35,738 bases of DNA from Alphaproteobacteria bacterium (GTDB lineage Bacteria; Pseudomonadota; Alphaproteobacteria; UBA9655), in assembly GCA_027459605.1 (NCBI GenBank), contig DAIDHR010000021.1:1-35738 (forward strand), in the 5' to 3' direction. Under the pieces are notes generated by a model, which saw nothing but the letters and a program-made list of their open reading frames with translations, did no database searches and was not told the origin of the DNA. The number at the start of each line of letters is the position of its first letter. Position 1 is the stretch's first letter. Positions 24,418 to 33,338 of the stretch are shown piece after piece. Made by a program: the position numbers and the translations under genes.

Positions 24418-26397
24418 TTACTCCTCTTCTTTCGAATATTTATGAGAAAGTGTCTCCGAACTTTTTTCCTGTTTTTTAAGCTTCTTCGCAAACCTCTTTA
24501 CTTTGTGCATTTTCAATTTGTCTAAAGGATGGCCTTTTTGCAGGAAGTCGATGACATCTTTATATTTTTCGGAATACTTAAAGACAGCATCTTTTAGGAA
24601 AACACTATCGCTCGGGTGGAAGTGAGCCAAATAGTCAAAGCTTTCCCCAAGCTCATAAGAAATGTGCTTATTTAATAGCTTAATTAATTTTTTGGGGAGG
24701 TTAGGATTTTTGAGGTGAGGTTTTAAAGCCTTTAAAAAGATCTCCTCAAAATCATCAAAGTTATCCTCATACTCATCGTCATCGATACCCCTTAAGGTGA
24801 TATAGGCAGCGTCAAATTCACCTTTATAAATTTGAAGGGCTGCCATTAAGAAAGAAACGTCTAGCATTCCAACATCTTCATCATGATGTATTGGCTCGTC
24901 TTTTTCATCAGGGATAAAGCTATACGGAGTTTGTACATGACCTTGGCCTTGTATCCCATTTTGAAGAATATCTTGAAGGTATCTTTCAGCTTGATGAAAT
25001 TTGGAGGAATCTTCCGAAGAAAGGATACATTTTGCTAGTTTTAGCAAGATAAAAAAACGGAAGGGGGATTGTTCAGCAGTCCGAAGAGCATCTTCTAAAA
25101 TGTGAGTGGCTTCCTGATAGAGATCCAGCTCAATATAATTATCTGCTATATCAATTAAAGAAGGCAAATCCTTTTTATTAATTTCATTTAGACTTTCATC
25201 TAATTCTTTATTAGCTTTTTCTTTCCCTGATTTTATAGATTCGTGAAGTATTCTATATCTCAGGAATTTTGTGGCACTATATTTAGCTAAAGGAAATAAT
25301 GTTTCCCAATATAATTTAATCTTTTTATATATATTAGCATCCGGTTTATGCATATAAGAATACGCCAACCAAAAAACATAATTGTTCGAATGTTTTAAAA
25401 AGGTGTCGTCATCTGTGTAAAAGGGAAGGCTAAATTTGTAAAGAAGCGAAGGACTCGGTTTGAAATCCTTCTCTAAATCAGGCAGAGCGACATGTAAATG
25501 TGTCAAGAGTCCTTGAGAAAAGGCAATCATTTGTTTTTTTGCGTCTTCATCCCCCCCTATGGCTAATAGTTTTAAAGCCATAAGTTGTTGATGAAGCTCT
25601 GAAAAGTCCTCTGGCTTTCTAAGAGATTCAAAAAATTTATCCTTGAAAATATCTTGAGATGCAGCCTTTTCTTTCAAAAGAGCCTGCATTCCTTTTGAAT
25701 TTTTAATGATATGGGCCGCAAGTCCAACCTCTCGGATGTTGAGGGGATCTAAGCCAAGGAAGACCCGGGTTAAAAAGCTTTCTTGCTGAGGAGATTGATT
25801 GAGGACATGCGCAAATTGATCCATAATCTCCTCTGGAAAGGTTATTTCTGAATTAGCCACATCGCCGAGGCGAGAATAGGCAACAGGAAATTGAGGTGCT
25901 AGCTGATTTGAAATCCAAAGAATACTATGGGGGTGCTGAATAAAAGGAGGTAGCGTTAGAGGTTTTCCTTTATGAAGTTCGCTCCAATAATGGCGAAGCT
26001 TTTTTTGATCCACTTGAATGAGATACTGCCAATTTTTACAGACTAATTGGGCGTTCAGTGCGTCCTTTGTGTCTAAAAAAGTAAATACATGGTGCAATAT
26101 ATCCAGGGGAATGAACCCCCCCCCGATCAGAGTCCCATTAGTATCTTCCAGTTTCTTGAGTTCGTCCTGTCCAAAGTTTGGTTTTGCTTTAAAAGGGATA
26201 AGAGCTGTCTTTGGGCCCTCTGATTTTGGTTCTTGAGGCTTCTCCGTCGTGAAGCGAGAACGGAAACGAGAAAAAAGCCCTTTCTTTTCATCGCCTTTCT
26301 GGGATGAATTTTTTCCGGCTTGAGAAGGACTTACGTTTGTGATGACTGCAAGGAGCGTAAGCACACTAACAGATGATTTGAGCATATTTTTTAACAT
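24418..26397 (-). CDS. Sec-exported F-box protein, candidate host-directed effector
   Basis: The 659-aa protein has a signal peptide (LKSSVSVLTLLAVITNVS, cleavage after PSQA at residue 27), a basic linker (SRFRSRF), and an F-box at about 95-138. The motif reads IPLDILHHVFTFLD, TKDALNAQLVCKNWQYLI and LRHYW, with the family's Leu/Pro start, hydrophobic spacing and VCKNW core. F-boxes bind Skp1 in eukaryotic SCF ubiquitin ligases; bacteria lack SCF, so known bacterial F-box proteins act inside host cells. The rest is helical, with TPR-like segments near 430-520 (ADNYIELDLYQEATHILEDA), which could select the target. The ATG at 26397 is chosen: it begins the signal peptide and GGTG precedes it; the longer frame starts with TTG. 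The C-terminus is Lys-rich. Confidence 0.88.
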   Translation of the reverse strand: MLKNMLKSSVSVLTLLAVITNVSPSQAGKNSSQKGDEKKGLFSRFRSRFTTEKPQEPKSEGPKTALIPFKAKPNFGQDELKKLEDTNGTLIGGGFIPLDILHHVFTFLDTKDALNAQLVCKNWQYLIQVDQKKLRHYWSELHKGKPLTLPPFIQHPHSILWISNQLAPQFPVAYSRLGDVANSEITFPEEIMDQFAHVLNQSPQQESFLTRVFLGLDPLNIREVGLAAHIIKNSKGMQALLKEKAASQDIFKDKFFESLRKPEDFSELHQQLMALKLLAIGGDEDAKKQMIAFSQGLLTHLHVALPDLEKDFKPSPSLLYKFSLPFYTDDDTFLKHSNNYVFWLAYSYMHKPDANIYKKIKLYWETLFPLAKYSATKFLRYRILHESIKSGKEKANKELDESLNEINKKDLPSLIDIADNYIELDLYQEATHILEDALRTAEQSPFRFFILLKLAKCILSSEDSSKFHQAERYLQDILQNGIQGQGHVQTPYSFIPDEKDEPIHHDEDVGMLDVSFLMAALQIYKGEFDAAYITLRGIDDDEYEDNFDDFEEIFLKALKPHLKNPNLPKKLIKLLNKHISYELGESFDYLAHFHPSDSVFLKDAVFKYSEKYKDVIDFLQKGHPLDKLKMHKVKRFAKKLKKQEKSSETLSHKYSKEEE

Positions 26398-26721
26398 ATT
26401 AACACCATTTGTAATGATCTTGTTTTCGCAAGATATGTGATAAATATGTTTCAATCAACAAAAAAAGTTTCTAAATTTTTCAATAAGTCCTAAAAAGTAG
26501 GCCTTTGGGGGAAGGTCCGAGGTAAAGCAAATATCTTAAAATCTTCTTTTATCAGGTTCTTCTCTTTTGGGTTGTTCTTGCTTTAGTTTTTTTTCTGTTG
26601 CTCCAGTTTCACCTCAGAGAATTTTTGTGCAGGTTTGCCCAAGTGGAATTTATTCTTAGGTTCGTTTAACCTGGGTTCTGGGTAAGATGACTGAACTTAT
26701 ATGTAAATACAATGGGTTATC

Positions 26722-26880
26722 GTCATTGCGAGCGACCGTAAGCAGGGCGAAGCAATCCAGGATAAACTTATTCTTAAGTCACTTATCATTCTTGTTTTAT
26801 AAACCATAAAAAAGCTGTATGTTTTTAGGACATGAATTATAAGTTCTGGATTGCTTCGGAGCAGAGCTCCTCGCAATGAC
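26722..26880. repeat. Complete palindromic element, family B (GTCATTGCGAG...GCAATCCAG)
   Basis: The left arm, GTCATTGCGAGCGACC and GGCGAAGCAATCCAG (26722-26760), and the right arm, CTGGATTGCTTCGGAG and CTCGCAATGAC (26846-26880), are inverted copies around about 85 bases of AT-rich DNA. Arms of this type are widespread in intracellular alphaproteobacteria and other bacteria. It has no coding capacity of its own and depends on an enzyme elsewhere, if it is mobile at all. Confidence 0.75.
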
Positions 26881-26901
26881 AATGTATGTAATACATATCC
26901 G

Positions 26902-26931
26902 AATGGATCCCTTATCCAAAGCTCGAGTTCG
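26902..26931. repeat. Direct repeat copy 1 flanking the palindromic element
   Basis: AATGG, then CTTATCCAAAGCTCGAGTTC. A close copy lies at 27209-27239. Each lies about 25-30 bases beyond a family B right arm, so the repeated unit is probably 'arm plus flank' of about 90 bases. Confidence 0.5.
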
Positions 26932-27061
26932 TTTATAGAATGATGTGGAGTTTGCTTATATGCACCCGAACCACAGACCTGATTATTTGAGTCATACCAG
27001 TCGCCGTAAAACTCACAGCCATCCTTTGGCACCCTTTCCCCCCCACCAGATGGAGGTTTTT

Positions 27062-27078
27062 CTAGTCCAAGGATGACA
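27062..27078 (-). repeat. Fragment of the family A palindromic element
   Basis: The minus strand reads TGTCATCCTTGGACTAG, identical except for one base to the start of the family A arm at 6532. Only this end is present, upstream of the decayed gene. Confidence 0.45.
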
Positions 27079-27143
27079 CTCAGGAAAAAATTTGTTCCTA
27101 AAACCTAGAGTTTAATTGTACTTTGGACATAGTTTTTTGCTAA

Positions 27144-27239
27144 ATCGCTTCGCCCTGCTTTCTGCAGGGCTCGCAGCAATAACGGCAACCATTTGTTTTA
27201 TTATATAAAATGGAATTCCTTATCCAAAAACTCGGATTC
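27144..27239. repeat. Degenerate family B arm plus direct repeat copy 2
   Basis: On the minus strand 27144-27186 reads CCGTTATTGCTGCGAGCC, then AGCAGGGCGAAGCGAT, aligning with the family B left arm. CCTGC/GCAGG within it can form a hairpin. The segment at 27209-27239 (AATGG, CTTATCCAAAAACTCGGATT) is the second copy of the flank repeat and abuts the carD stop codon. Confidence 0.5.
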
Positions 27240-27240
27240 C

Positions 27241-27738
27241 TTACGCTGCTTCCAAAATTTTCTCAACCTTTTGAATTGCATTTTCAGTGTCAATATTTTC
27301 AACTGCTGCAATTTCGCCGGCTAAGCGATTAAGTGCATTTTGATAGACTTGCCGTTCACTATAGGATTGTTCAGGTTGACTTGCCGTTCGATACAGTTCA
27401 CGAACTACTTCAGCCAAAGAAATAGGGTCGCCGGAGTTGATCTTTGTTTCATATTCTTGAGCTCTTCTACTCCACATAGCGCGTCGAATACGCCCTCTTC
27501 CTTTTAATGCATTGATAGCTTGAGCCATTTCTTTGTTAGAACAAATGGGCCTAAGTCCAGAGTTTTTGGCCTTAGCAACGGGAAGGCGCAACGTCATACG
27601 ATCTTTTTCGAAGGAAATCACAAACATTTCAAGTGAATGTCCCCCAATCTCGTGAGTTTCAATTGATTTTATTTTTCCAACCCCGTGTGCAGGATAAACC
27701 ACATGGTGTCCACATGAAAAAGATGACGCCTTTGCCAT
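27241..27738 (-). CDS. carD: CarD family RNA polymerase-binding transcription regulator
   Basis: CarD binds the RNA polymerase beta subunit and promoter DNA and stabilises open complexes, chiefly at rRNA and growth-related promoters. The 165-aa product has the N-terminal RNAP-interacting Tudor-like domain: HHVVYPAHGVGKIKSIE, then MFVISFEKDRMTLRLPV. The helical DNA-binding domain follows, with RRAMWSRRAQEYETKINSG and EVVRELYRTASQPEQSYSER, where the conserved Trp sits. A purine-rich GAGAGAGGGC precedes the ATG. It is a stand-alone gene next to repeat debris. CarD is common in alphaproteobacteria. Confidence 0.93.
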   Translation of the reverse strand: MAKASSFSCGHHVVYPAHGVGKIKSIETHEIGGHSLEMFVISFEKDRMTLRLPVAKAKNSGLRPICSNKEMAQAINALKGRGRIRRAMWSRRAQEYETKINSGDPISLAEVVRELYRTASQPEQSYSERQVYQNALNRLAGEIAAVENIDTENAIQKVEKILEAA

Positions 27739-27983
27739 TTTAGCCCTCTCTCTTAATGTTGCATAAAGAATTTTCTAACAAGTAACTAGAATGAATAAAA
27801 ATAACTTACCCCAGACCAAACTAGAAAAATTAATAACTCTGTTGATATAGATATCATTTTTTTTATTCCAAGGCCAGTCCCCCTCAAGGGATTGAATTTT
27901 TGGAATTCTTTTCGAGTCAAGTCAAAATATTTCTTTAAAATTGACCTGTTATAAAAGTTAAAAAAGTGTTAAAAAAAGATTAG

Positions 27984-30041
27984 TTATTTTTCAACAGCAT
28001 AGTTATAAGATACCTGACGAGGGGTCGCAAGGGGTATCCCATTTTCGATAAGGTATTGTTTTAAAAGACGATTAAACGCCCATTTCACTTTGTAGTGTTG
28101 ACCCGGCTTCGTTTTTAAGACAGCTCGTATCTCAAGCGCATGATCACTCACCTCATTCACCCCATCAATTTCAATGGATCCGCCAATCATGGGGCGTGTT
28201 GACTTATCTTTTTTCAGATCATCAGAAATTTTCTCTAAAATTCCAAATACTTGGCTAATATCTGCCTCGATCCCAACTTGGAAGAAAAGAACGGCTGCCG
28301 AAAAATCTCTATTTTGATTACAGAGTGTTGTTATACTTCCGTAAGGAAATGTGTAAAGCGATCCATCTGTTGCTCGGACGCGAACCACCCGAACAGTCAA
28401 AGATTCGATACGTCCCATTTGACCATTTATAACAACAAGATCTCCCACGGCAAATGCATCCTCAAGGAGCATAAAAAAGCCAGTTACCAAATCCTTAACA
28501 AGGGATTGAACACCAAAAGAAAGCCCTACAGAAAGGATTCCCACAGTTGCCAATATGGGAACAACATCAACATCTAACTCTACAATGATAAGTAAAATGG
28601 CTGGAGTCCATACGGCAATCCGCAAAACGTTTTTGGTAACACTCGAAATTGTCTTAAAGCGGGCCATTTTTTGCTTCTGTGTCTCATCAACATGGCTTTT
28701 TTCTTCGCTTAAATATTTCGTTAGGAGATCATTACCAAGCCGAGTAATCAAAAGCGCAACAACAATGATGATGAAAATGCTAAATGCTTTCTCAGCAAGT
28801 AAACGCCCCATTTCAGAGAAAATAAAATAAAAAGGATTCAAACCCCACAAATCGAGAACCAATAAGGCTCCCCCTACGCTCAAGAATAAAAAGGTTATAA
28901 AATCAATGTGTTTCCCTAAATAAAAAAGGCGATGTGTAAGCTTAGGAAAAAATCGTCGACCATACTTGTAAAAGCAAAAAATACGAAGCTTACGCAAGCA
29001 ATGGGTGACAATGCGTATCAAAGGAAATAAGCTTAGCGTAAAGAGGATTTTCCAAATGATGGTTTGAAACCGATCGATTTCAGGAGATACCCAGCTCATA
29101 TAGCTAACGACAATAAAAATAATGATGGGGATATAAATATACCCAAGGTAGGGGAGTATCTCCCGTCTTAGTTTAGAAATTTTATGATTTGTTTGCTGAG
29201 ATCGAATCCAATCCCTTGTTTCTTCATAAAGAGACGCAATCAGAAAAATAGCAAGGATACAGATAGCCAAACTCGAGATTTGAAAAAGCAACCTATAACC
29301 AGCAGACGGCAGGTCAATTAATGTGCCCGTTTCAAGGACAAAGAACCCAAAGAGGGCAACAATGGCCATCCGCCGAATCCAAACGTAAGCCTTTTGAAGA
29401 ACCTCTCCTGAAAGAGGTATATGTTGGTGAGCTCTGTTCACGGGTTTTAAAAAGACATGAGCTAAATTTAAAAGGATCCAAATCGTTGCGAAGCCAGAGC
29501 TTAAGATATTCACAACTTCAAGGCCCATTCCATCATAAGGATTGATCGATCGAAAAATGGTATAAAGAAGGAATCCAAATGCAAGAGGAGGGATGATTGC
29601 CAGAAATGAAGCAAGGATCAACTTCCGTTGTGTCTCAGATTTAGGTTCTTCCTTACAGAACAAGAGGTGGTTAATTTTAGGTGACAACCACGAGGAAAGC
29701 GTCTGGCTAATTGCAAATCCAACAAAAAAAGAAATGCTCAAACGGATGCCAAAAGAAATGACAATTTCACGCATTTCAGGATTGTGCATCCCCGACACAA
29801 GCCAATGACCTGTTTCTACAAAGTCTTTTAAGGAAAGAAAGCCCTCAAAAAAGGAAGTCCCAATACCTTTGAGGAAATCATAAATTGCAGAAAACAAGTT
29901 GGCATTCAACTCGCTAACCTTAATGGGCTTAACCGGTAGAGGCGTCTTCGATGTTTGAGCCCCTTTCACAGATAAATCTGTGGCGAATGCACTTCCTTTT
30001 ATGAATAAGCTTATAAAAAAAACCAATAAACTTCGTGTCAC
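27984..30041 (-). CDS. Large MscS-family mechanosensitive channel
   Basis: The 685-aa membrane protein belongs to the MscS channels that open under membrane tension during osmotic downshock. A signal peptide (RSLLVFFISLFIKGSAFA) and a short periplasmic part precede about ten membrane helices. The pore-lining helix and beta domain are clear near residues 490-580: ATVGILSVGLSFGVQSLVKD, ITGFF-type turn, then EDAFAVGDLVVINGQMGRIE and FPYGSITTLCNQNRDFS. The GTG at 30041 is chosen as the start because GAGGAG lies 6 bases before it and it begins the signal peptide; a longer frame from a TTG at 30059 would overlap that site. Extra helices make it resemble MscK or YbdG more than MscS itself. Confidence 0.9.
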   Translation of the reverse strand: MTRSLLVFFISLFIKGSAFATDLSVKGAQTSKTPLPVKPIKVSELNANLFSAIYDFLKGIGTSFFEGFLSLKDFVETGHWLVSGMHNPEMREIVISFGIRLSISFFVGFAISQTLSSWLSPKINHLLFCKEEPKSETQRKLILASFLAIIPPLAFGFLLYTIFRSINPYDGMGLEVVNILSSGFATIWILLNLAHVFLKPVNRAHQHIPLSGEVLQKAYVWIRRMAIVALFGFFVLETGTLIDLPSAGYRLLFQISSLAICILAIFLIASLYEETRDWIRSQQTNHKISKLRREILPYLGYIYIPIIIFIVVSYMSWVSPEIDRFQTIIWKILFTLSLFPLIRIVTHCLRKLRIFCFYKYGRRFFPKLTHRLFYLGKHIDFITFLFLSVGGALLVLDLWGLNPFYFIFSEMGRLLAEKAFSIFIIIVVALLITRLGNDLLTKYLSEEKSHVDETQKQKMARFKTISSVTKNVLRIAVWTPAILLIIVELDVDVVPILATVGILSVGLSFGVQSLVKDLVTGFFMLLEDAFAVGDLVVINGQMGRIESLTVRVVRVRATDGSLYTFPYGSITTLCNQNRDFSAAVLFFQVGIEADISQVFGILEKISDDLKKDKSTRPMIGGSIEIDGVNEVSDHALEIRAVLKTKPGQHYKVKWAFNRLLKQYLIENGIPLATPRQVSYNYAVEK

Positions 30042-30241
30042 TTCATTCTCCTCGCTCAAAAGTGTACAATGAAATTCTTAAAGACGAAATAGGAGATTGT
30101 TTCTTTTGAATGTTCCTCGATTTCATTTTTACTTGAATTTTAATCTGCCTCATCCTTTCTAATAGAATCTAATTTTATATTAGTCATTTTTCACATTTCC
30201 TCTTACAATTATAAAAAAAATCCTTACATTAATAGGAGTTC

Positions 30242-31432
30242 ATGAAGTTACTTGAAATGAATAGAATGTCAGATTTTAACTTAACCTTCAAAACAACTCT
30301 TTCCGTTGTTACCGGTGGATTTGCATTATTTGCGATGTTTTTTGGAGCAGGAAACCTGGTTTTCCCTCTGCTAGCTGGAAAATCAGCTACCAGCGCCTTT
30401 CTACCGTCCTTTATCGGCCTTTGCCTTACCGGAATTTTTGTCCCTTTTCTTGGACTCTTGGGAATACTTCTGTATGAAGGATCTTATCAGGATTTTTTTG
30501 AGAAATATGGGAAGAAAGCAGCCTTTATTCTTATATTCCTTATGTTGCTCCTCTTAGGGCCCTTTGGAGTTCTTCCCCGGTGTATCACCGTTGCCTATGG
30601 AAGTTTCTCCGTTTTAGATCCTTCTTTTCCCTTGAGTGGGTTCAGCCTCATCATGAGCGGGGTTGTTTTCCTTTTGTGCATCAATCAAAATCAAGTGGTT
30701 CCTCTCTTAGGAACCATACTAGCTCCTGCAAAGATTTTATCTGTCGGTTTTATCTTACTTTTTGGCCTTCTTTTTGCAAAGGCGCCAAGCCAAGGATTCA
30801 TGGCCCCTTTTGATGCCTTCCAAGATGGAGCCTTAAAGGGTTATCAGATGATGGATCTGATAGCCGGTTTCTTTTTTGCAACTGTTATTGCACGTCACTT
30901 CAAAAACAAATTTCGTATTTCGGAAAATAATCCAAACGCCTCCTTTAACTTAACTTTATACGCTATTCTCGTGGGATCAAGCTTACTTTTGGTTGTCTAT
31001 CTTGCTCTTGTCTACCTGGGAGCAACTTTTTCTGAAGCTTTAAGCCAAAAGGCCCCTGAGCAATTTTTAAGTGCAATTGCTTACCTTACTCTTGGAAGCT
31101 CGGCTGGCCGTATTGTCACCGTTGCCATTATCTTGTCTTGTTTGACAACCATCGTCGCCCTGACGACTGTTTTTACAGATTTTCTCTATGAGCAACTTTT
31201 TAAAAAGCGTCTTAAACGGCTTCATTGCCTTGCTATCACAACACTTACAACATACCTTATTTCCAATATTGGATTTAGTGGGATAATGACCTTCTTAGAT
31301 CCCATTTTATTTTATCTATATCCTCTTTTGATCCTCTTGACCGTTATTAATATTGCCATTTGGTTTTGGAGAAAGAATCAGATTACAGTGAGTGAAACCG
31401 TCCAAGTACCCGTTCCCTCAAGCGATCAATAG
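30242..31432 (+). CDS. brnQ: BrnQ-type branched-chain amino acid:cation symporter
   Basis: The 396-aa protein has about 12 membrane helices and takes up Leu, Ile and Val with Na+ or H+. The family N-terminus is plain: GGFALFAMFFGAGNLVFPLL, followed by FLPSFIGLCLTGIFVPFLG. AGGAG lies 4 bases before the ATG. A leader shorter than 200 bases separates it from the divergent channel gene. Use of imported branched-chain amino acids fits a host-dependent bacterium, although proC shows that some amino acid synthesis is kept. Confidence 0.92.
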   Translation: MKLLEMNRMSDFNLTFKTTLSVVTGGFALFAMFFGAGNLVFPLLAGKSATSAFLPSFIGLCLTGIFVPFLGLLGILLYEGSYQDFFEKYGKKAAFILIFLMLLLLGPFGVLPRCITVAYGSFSVLDPSFPLSGFSLIMSGVVFLLCINQNQVVPLLGTILAPAKILSVGFILLFGLLFAKAPSQGFMAPFDAFQDGALKGYQMMDLIAGFFFATVIARHFKNKFRISENNPNASFNLTLYAILVGSSLLLVVYLALVYLGATFSEALSQKAPEQFLSAIAYLTLGSSAGRIVTVAIILSCLTTIVALTTVFTDFLYEQLFKKRLKRLHCLAITTLTTYLISNIGFSGIMTFLDPILFYLYPLLILLTVINIAIWFWRKNQITVSETVQVPVPSSDQ

Positions 31433-31451
31433 ACAGAATAATCAGAATAAA

Positions 31452-31475
31452 TTTTATATTATGGCCAATATAAAA
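31452..31475. terminator. AT-rich inverted repeat after brnQ
   Basis: TTTTATATT, a 6-base loop (ATGGCC), then AATATAAAA: a perfect 9-bp stem beginning 20 bases after the brnQ stop, followed by CTAATTTT. It may act as a weak terminator. In the remaining 31476-31692 I see no gene, only a chance 27-codon frame. Confidence 0.35.
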
Positions 31476-31692
31476 CTAATTTTGAATCCAAACTTTTTTC
31501 AGCATATATTTACTGTATACCAAAGACATTAATACAAGTCAAATTTTCTAATTGCCCATTTGCTCTCCCCCAATCAAACACTTTGAACGAGTGGGGCTTC
31601 TTATTCTCAAGAAAATGCTCAAAAGACAACTGCCTCTTTTTTACGCCGTTTTTTAATGTCAATAACACGTGAAGATGTCCGACCGTTTTTTG

Positions 31693-31721
31693 TTGTTATG
31701 AATAAAGTTTTGGTCTATCTT
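31693..31721 (+). promoter_or_regulatory. Likely promoter of the MFS exporter gene
   Basis: TTGTTA (31693-31698), a 17-base spacer and TATCTT (31716-31721), 48 bases before the ATG at 31770. Confidence 0.4.
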
Positions 31722-31769
31722 ATACACGCTAGAGTCTAATCTCTCTCAGAGTTTTCGCAGGAGTCAATC

Positions 31770-33338
31770 ATGTCCGTCCCCTCGCCCGCCATTCCCTTAC
31801 GGTCTTGGTTCGTTTTGATAGCAGTTGGAGTTTTAATATTTCTCATAAACATTGATTATACAGCTGTAAACTTAACGCTTGTTCCGATCTCTGAAGAAAT
31901 AGACACGGATCTCAGCTCACTCCAATGGCTTTTAAGTGCTTATGTTTTGGTGTGGGCAGCTTTTGTCATCCCTGCGGGCCGCGTTGCTGACCTCTATGGC
32001 AGACGTACGACACTTATTGGGGGTCTCCTTTTATTTATGCTTGGATCTGCCTTAACAGGACTGGGCAATTCCCTTGAAATGCTTATTCTGGGACGGGTTC
32101 TTCAAGGTCTTGGGGCTGCTATCTTTTCAGCGCCCATCTGGGCTCTCATTTTCACGACAGCTTCTCCTGAAAAACAAGGCTTCGTCATGGGAGTTGTTTT
32201 GTCTTTTGCAGGACTTGGCCTTGCCACTGGCCCTACTCTGGCCGGCTTGATTATCGAAGAAGCGAATTGGCGTTGGATTTTCTACGTCAATATTCCCTTA
32301 GGCTTCATTGTTATTGGTATCCTTTTGCTTTACGCAGCAAAAGATGTTTTACCTAAAGTTCAAGAAAAAATTGATTATATCGGAGCATTTCTTCTCGCAA
32401 CAGGGCTGTGTTTGGCTGTTTTTGCTATCAATCAAATCGAAGTTTGGGGTTTCAAAAGCATGGAACTATGGGGGCTATTTTTAGTGAGTATCCTCATTTT
32501 GTCCCTCTATACTCAGCGAGACCGAAAACAAAAAATTAGGATGATCCCTCCTCATTTTTTTAGAAATAAAAGCTTTATGGCCACCATCACAGGTGTGTTC
32601 TTTATGGCCATGACCTTTTCAATTGTTCTTGTCTTGATGGGGCTATATCTCCAAAATACCTTGCATTATTCAAGCTATGAAACAGGACTCATCTTTATTT
32701 CCTTGACGATTTCCATGGGCATTCTCTCCCCCATTGGTGGAAAAATGATTGATGCTTTTGGGACAAAAGTTCCCATGATTTTTGGAGCTCTCTTGACTGG
32801 AGGCGGAGTCGGCTTGATGTCCTTTTTAGGAACCAATTCCACCCTAGCTCATGTTGTTACAGCTATGTTTATGGTTGGCACAGGCCTTGGAACTTACTTT
32901 ACAGCCTGTAACACAGCTATGATGCGTTCTGTACCCCAGGAAGATTTGAATGTTGCCTCCGGGATTTACATGATGTTCATGATGGTTGGAAATACCTTAA
33001 GCGTCGTTCTAGCCACTAGTTTTGTCGTTCTTTTTGGACGCACATATCTTTTTAAAAATATTATAAATCAAGGACTTGTCTTATCTCCTGAGCAGCATAG
33101 GGACCTTGTCGAGATAATTTCAAAAGTTGAACACACTGCCGCACAGCTTAAAGACTTTCCCCAAGATCAGGTTCTCTCCCTCTTAAGTTGGATTGATAAA
33201 GCCTTTGTTTACGGTCTTTCCATCAATATGATGTTTGGAACCTTATTTTGCCTGACAGCAGCAGGATTAACCCTGTGGGGCTTAAAAAACGAGAAGGAGC
33301 CTGTCTCAAGAGGTCAGGCTCCTCACATGGCAATATAA
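31770..33338 (+). CDS. MFS exporter of the DHA2 (EmrB/QacA) family, 14 membrane helices
   Basis: The 522-aa protein has about 14 membrane helices and is likely to pump drugs or other amphiphiles out of the cell using the proton gradient. Characteristic parts are INIDYTAVNLTLVPI in helix 1, GRVADLYGRR (motif A, about 70-79) in the first loop, VLQGLGAAIFSAPIWALI, and GLATGPTLAGLIIEEANWRW with motif-C-like Gly/Pro. AGGAG lies 7 bases before the ATG. It carries no partner periplasmic adaptor gene, so it may act alone. Substrates cannot be read from the sequence. A hairpin spans its 3' end. Confidence 0.9.
   Translation: MSVPSPAIPLRSWFVLIAVGVLIFLINIDYTAVNLTLVPISEEIDTDLSSLQWLLSAYVLVWAAFVIPAGRVADLYGRRTTLIGGLLLFMLGSALTGLGNSLEMLILGRVLQGLGAAIFSAPIWALIFTTASPEKQGFVMGVVLSFAGLGLATGPTLAGLIIEEANWRWIFYVNIPLGFIVIGILLLYAAKDVLPKVQEKIDYIGAFLLATGLCLAVFAINQIEVWGFKSMELWGLFLVSILILSLYTQRDRKQKIRMIPPHFFRNKSFMATITGVFFMAMTFSIVLVLMGLYLQNTLHYSSYETGLIFISLTISMGILSPIGGKMIDAFGTKVPMIFGALLTGGGVGLMSFLGTNSTLAHVVTAMFMVGTGLGTYFTACNTAMMRSVPQEDLNVASGIYMMFMMVGNTLSVVLATSFVVLFGRTYLFKNIINQGLVLSPEQHRDLVEIISKVEHTAAQLKDFPQDQVLSLLSWIDKAFVYGLSINMMFGTLFCLTAAGLTLWGLKNEKEPVSRGQAPHMAI
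33295..33323 (+). other. Perfect 9-bp hairpin spanning the end of the MFS gene
   Basis: AGGAGCCTG (33295-33303) pairs perfectly with CAGGCTCCT (33315-33323) around an 11-base loop, ending 13 bases before the stop codon. It has no T tract, so it is not a typical terminator; it may protect the mRNA 3' end or block translation of a longer transcript. Confidence 0.4.

Larger units (their letters stand above)
26536..27032 (-). pseudogene. Decayed secreted-protein gene broken by a palindromic element
   Basis: A protein-like N-terminal part (CEFYGDWYDSNNQVCGSGAY) runs from a GTG at 27032 into a palindromic element (26722-26880 plus flank) that is read through in frame. It then meets one TAA at 26697-26699. 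Directly after that stop, in the same frame, comes another protein-like stretch (YPEPRLNEPKNKFHLGKPAQ, FSEVKLEQQ). At an 8-base T run (26587-26594, A on the coding strand) the frame shifts, and KLKQEQPKREEPDKRRF continues to a TAA at 26536. This is best read as one former gene damaged by insertion, stop and slippage. The family is unknown. Confidence 0.55.

Noticed and set aside
31590-31740. Protein-like frame before the MFS gene (for example MSITREDVRPFFVVMNKV)
   Set aside because: Only 27 codons from an ATG without ribosome binding site, overlapping the likely promoter.
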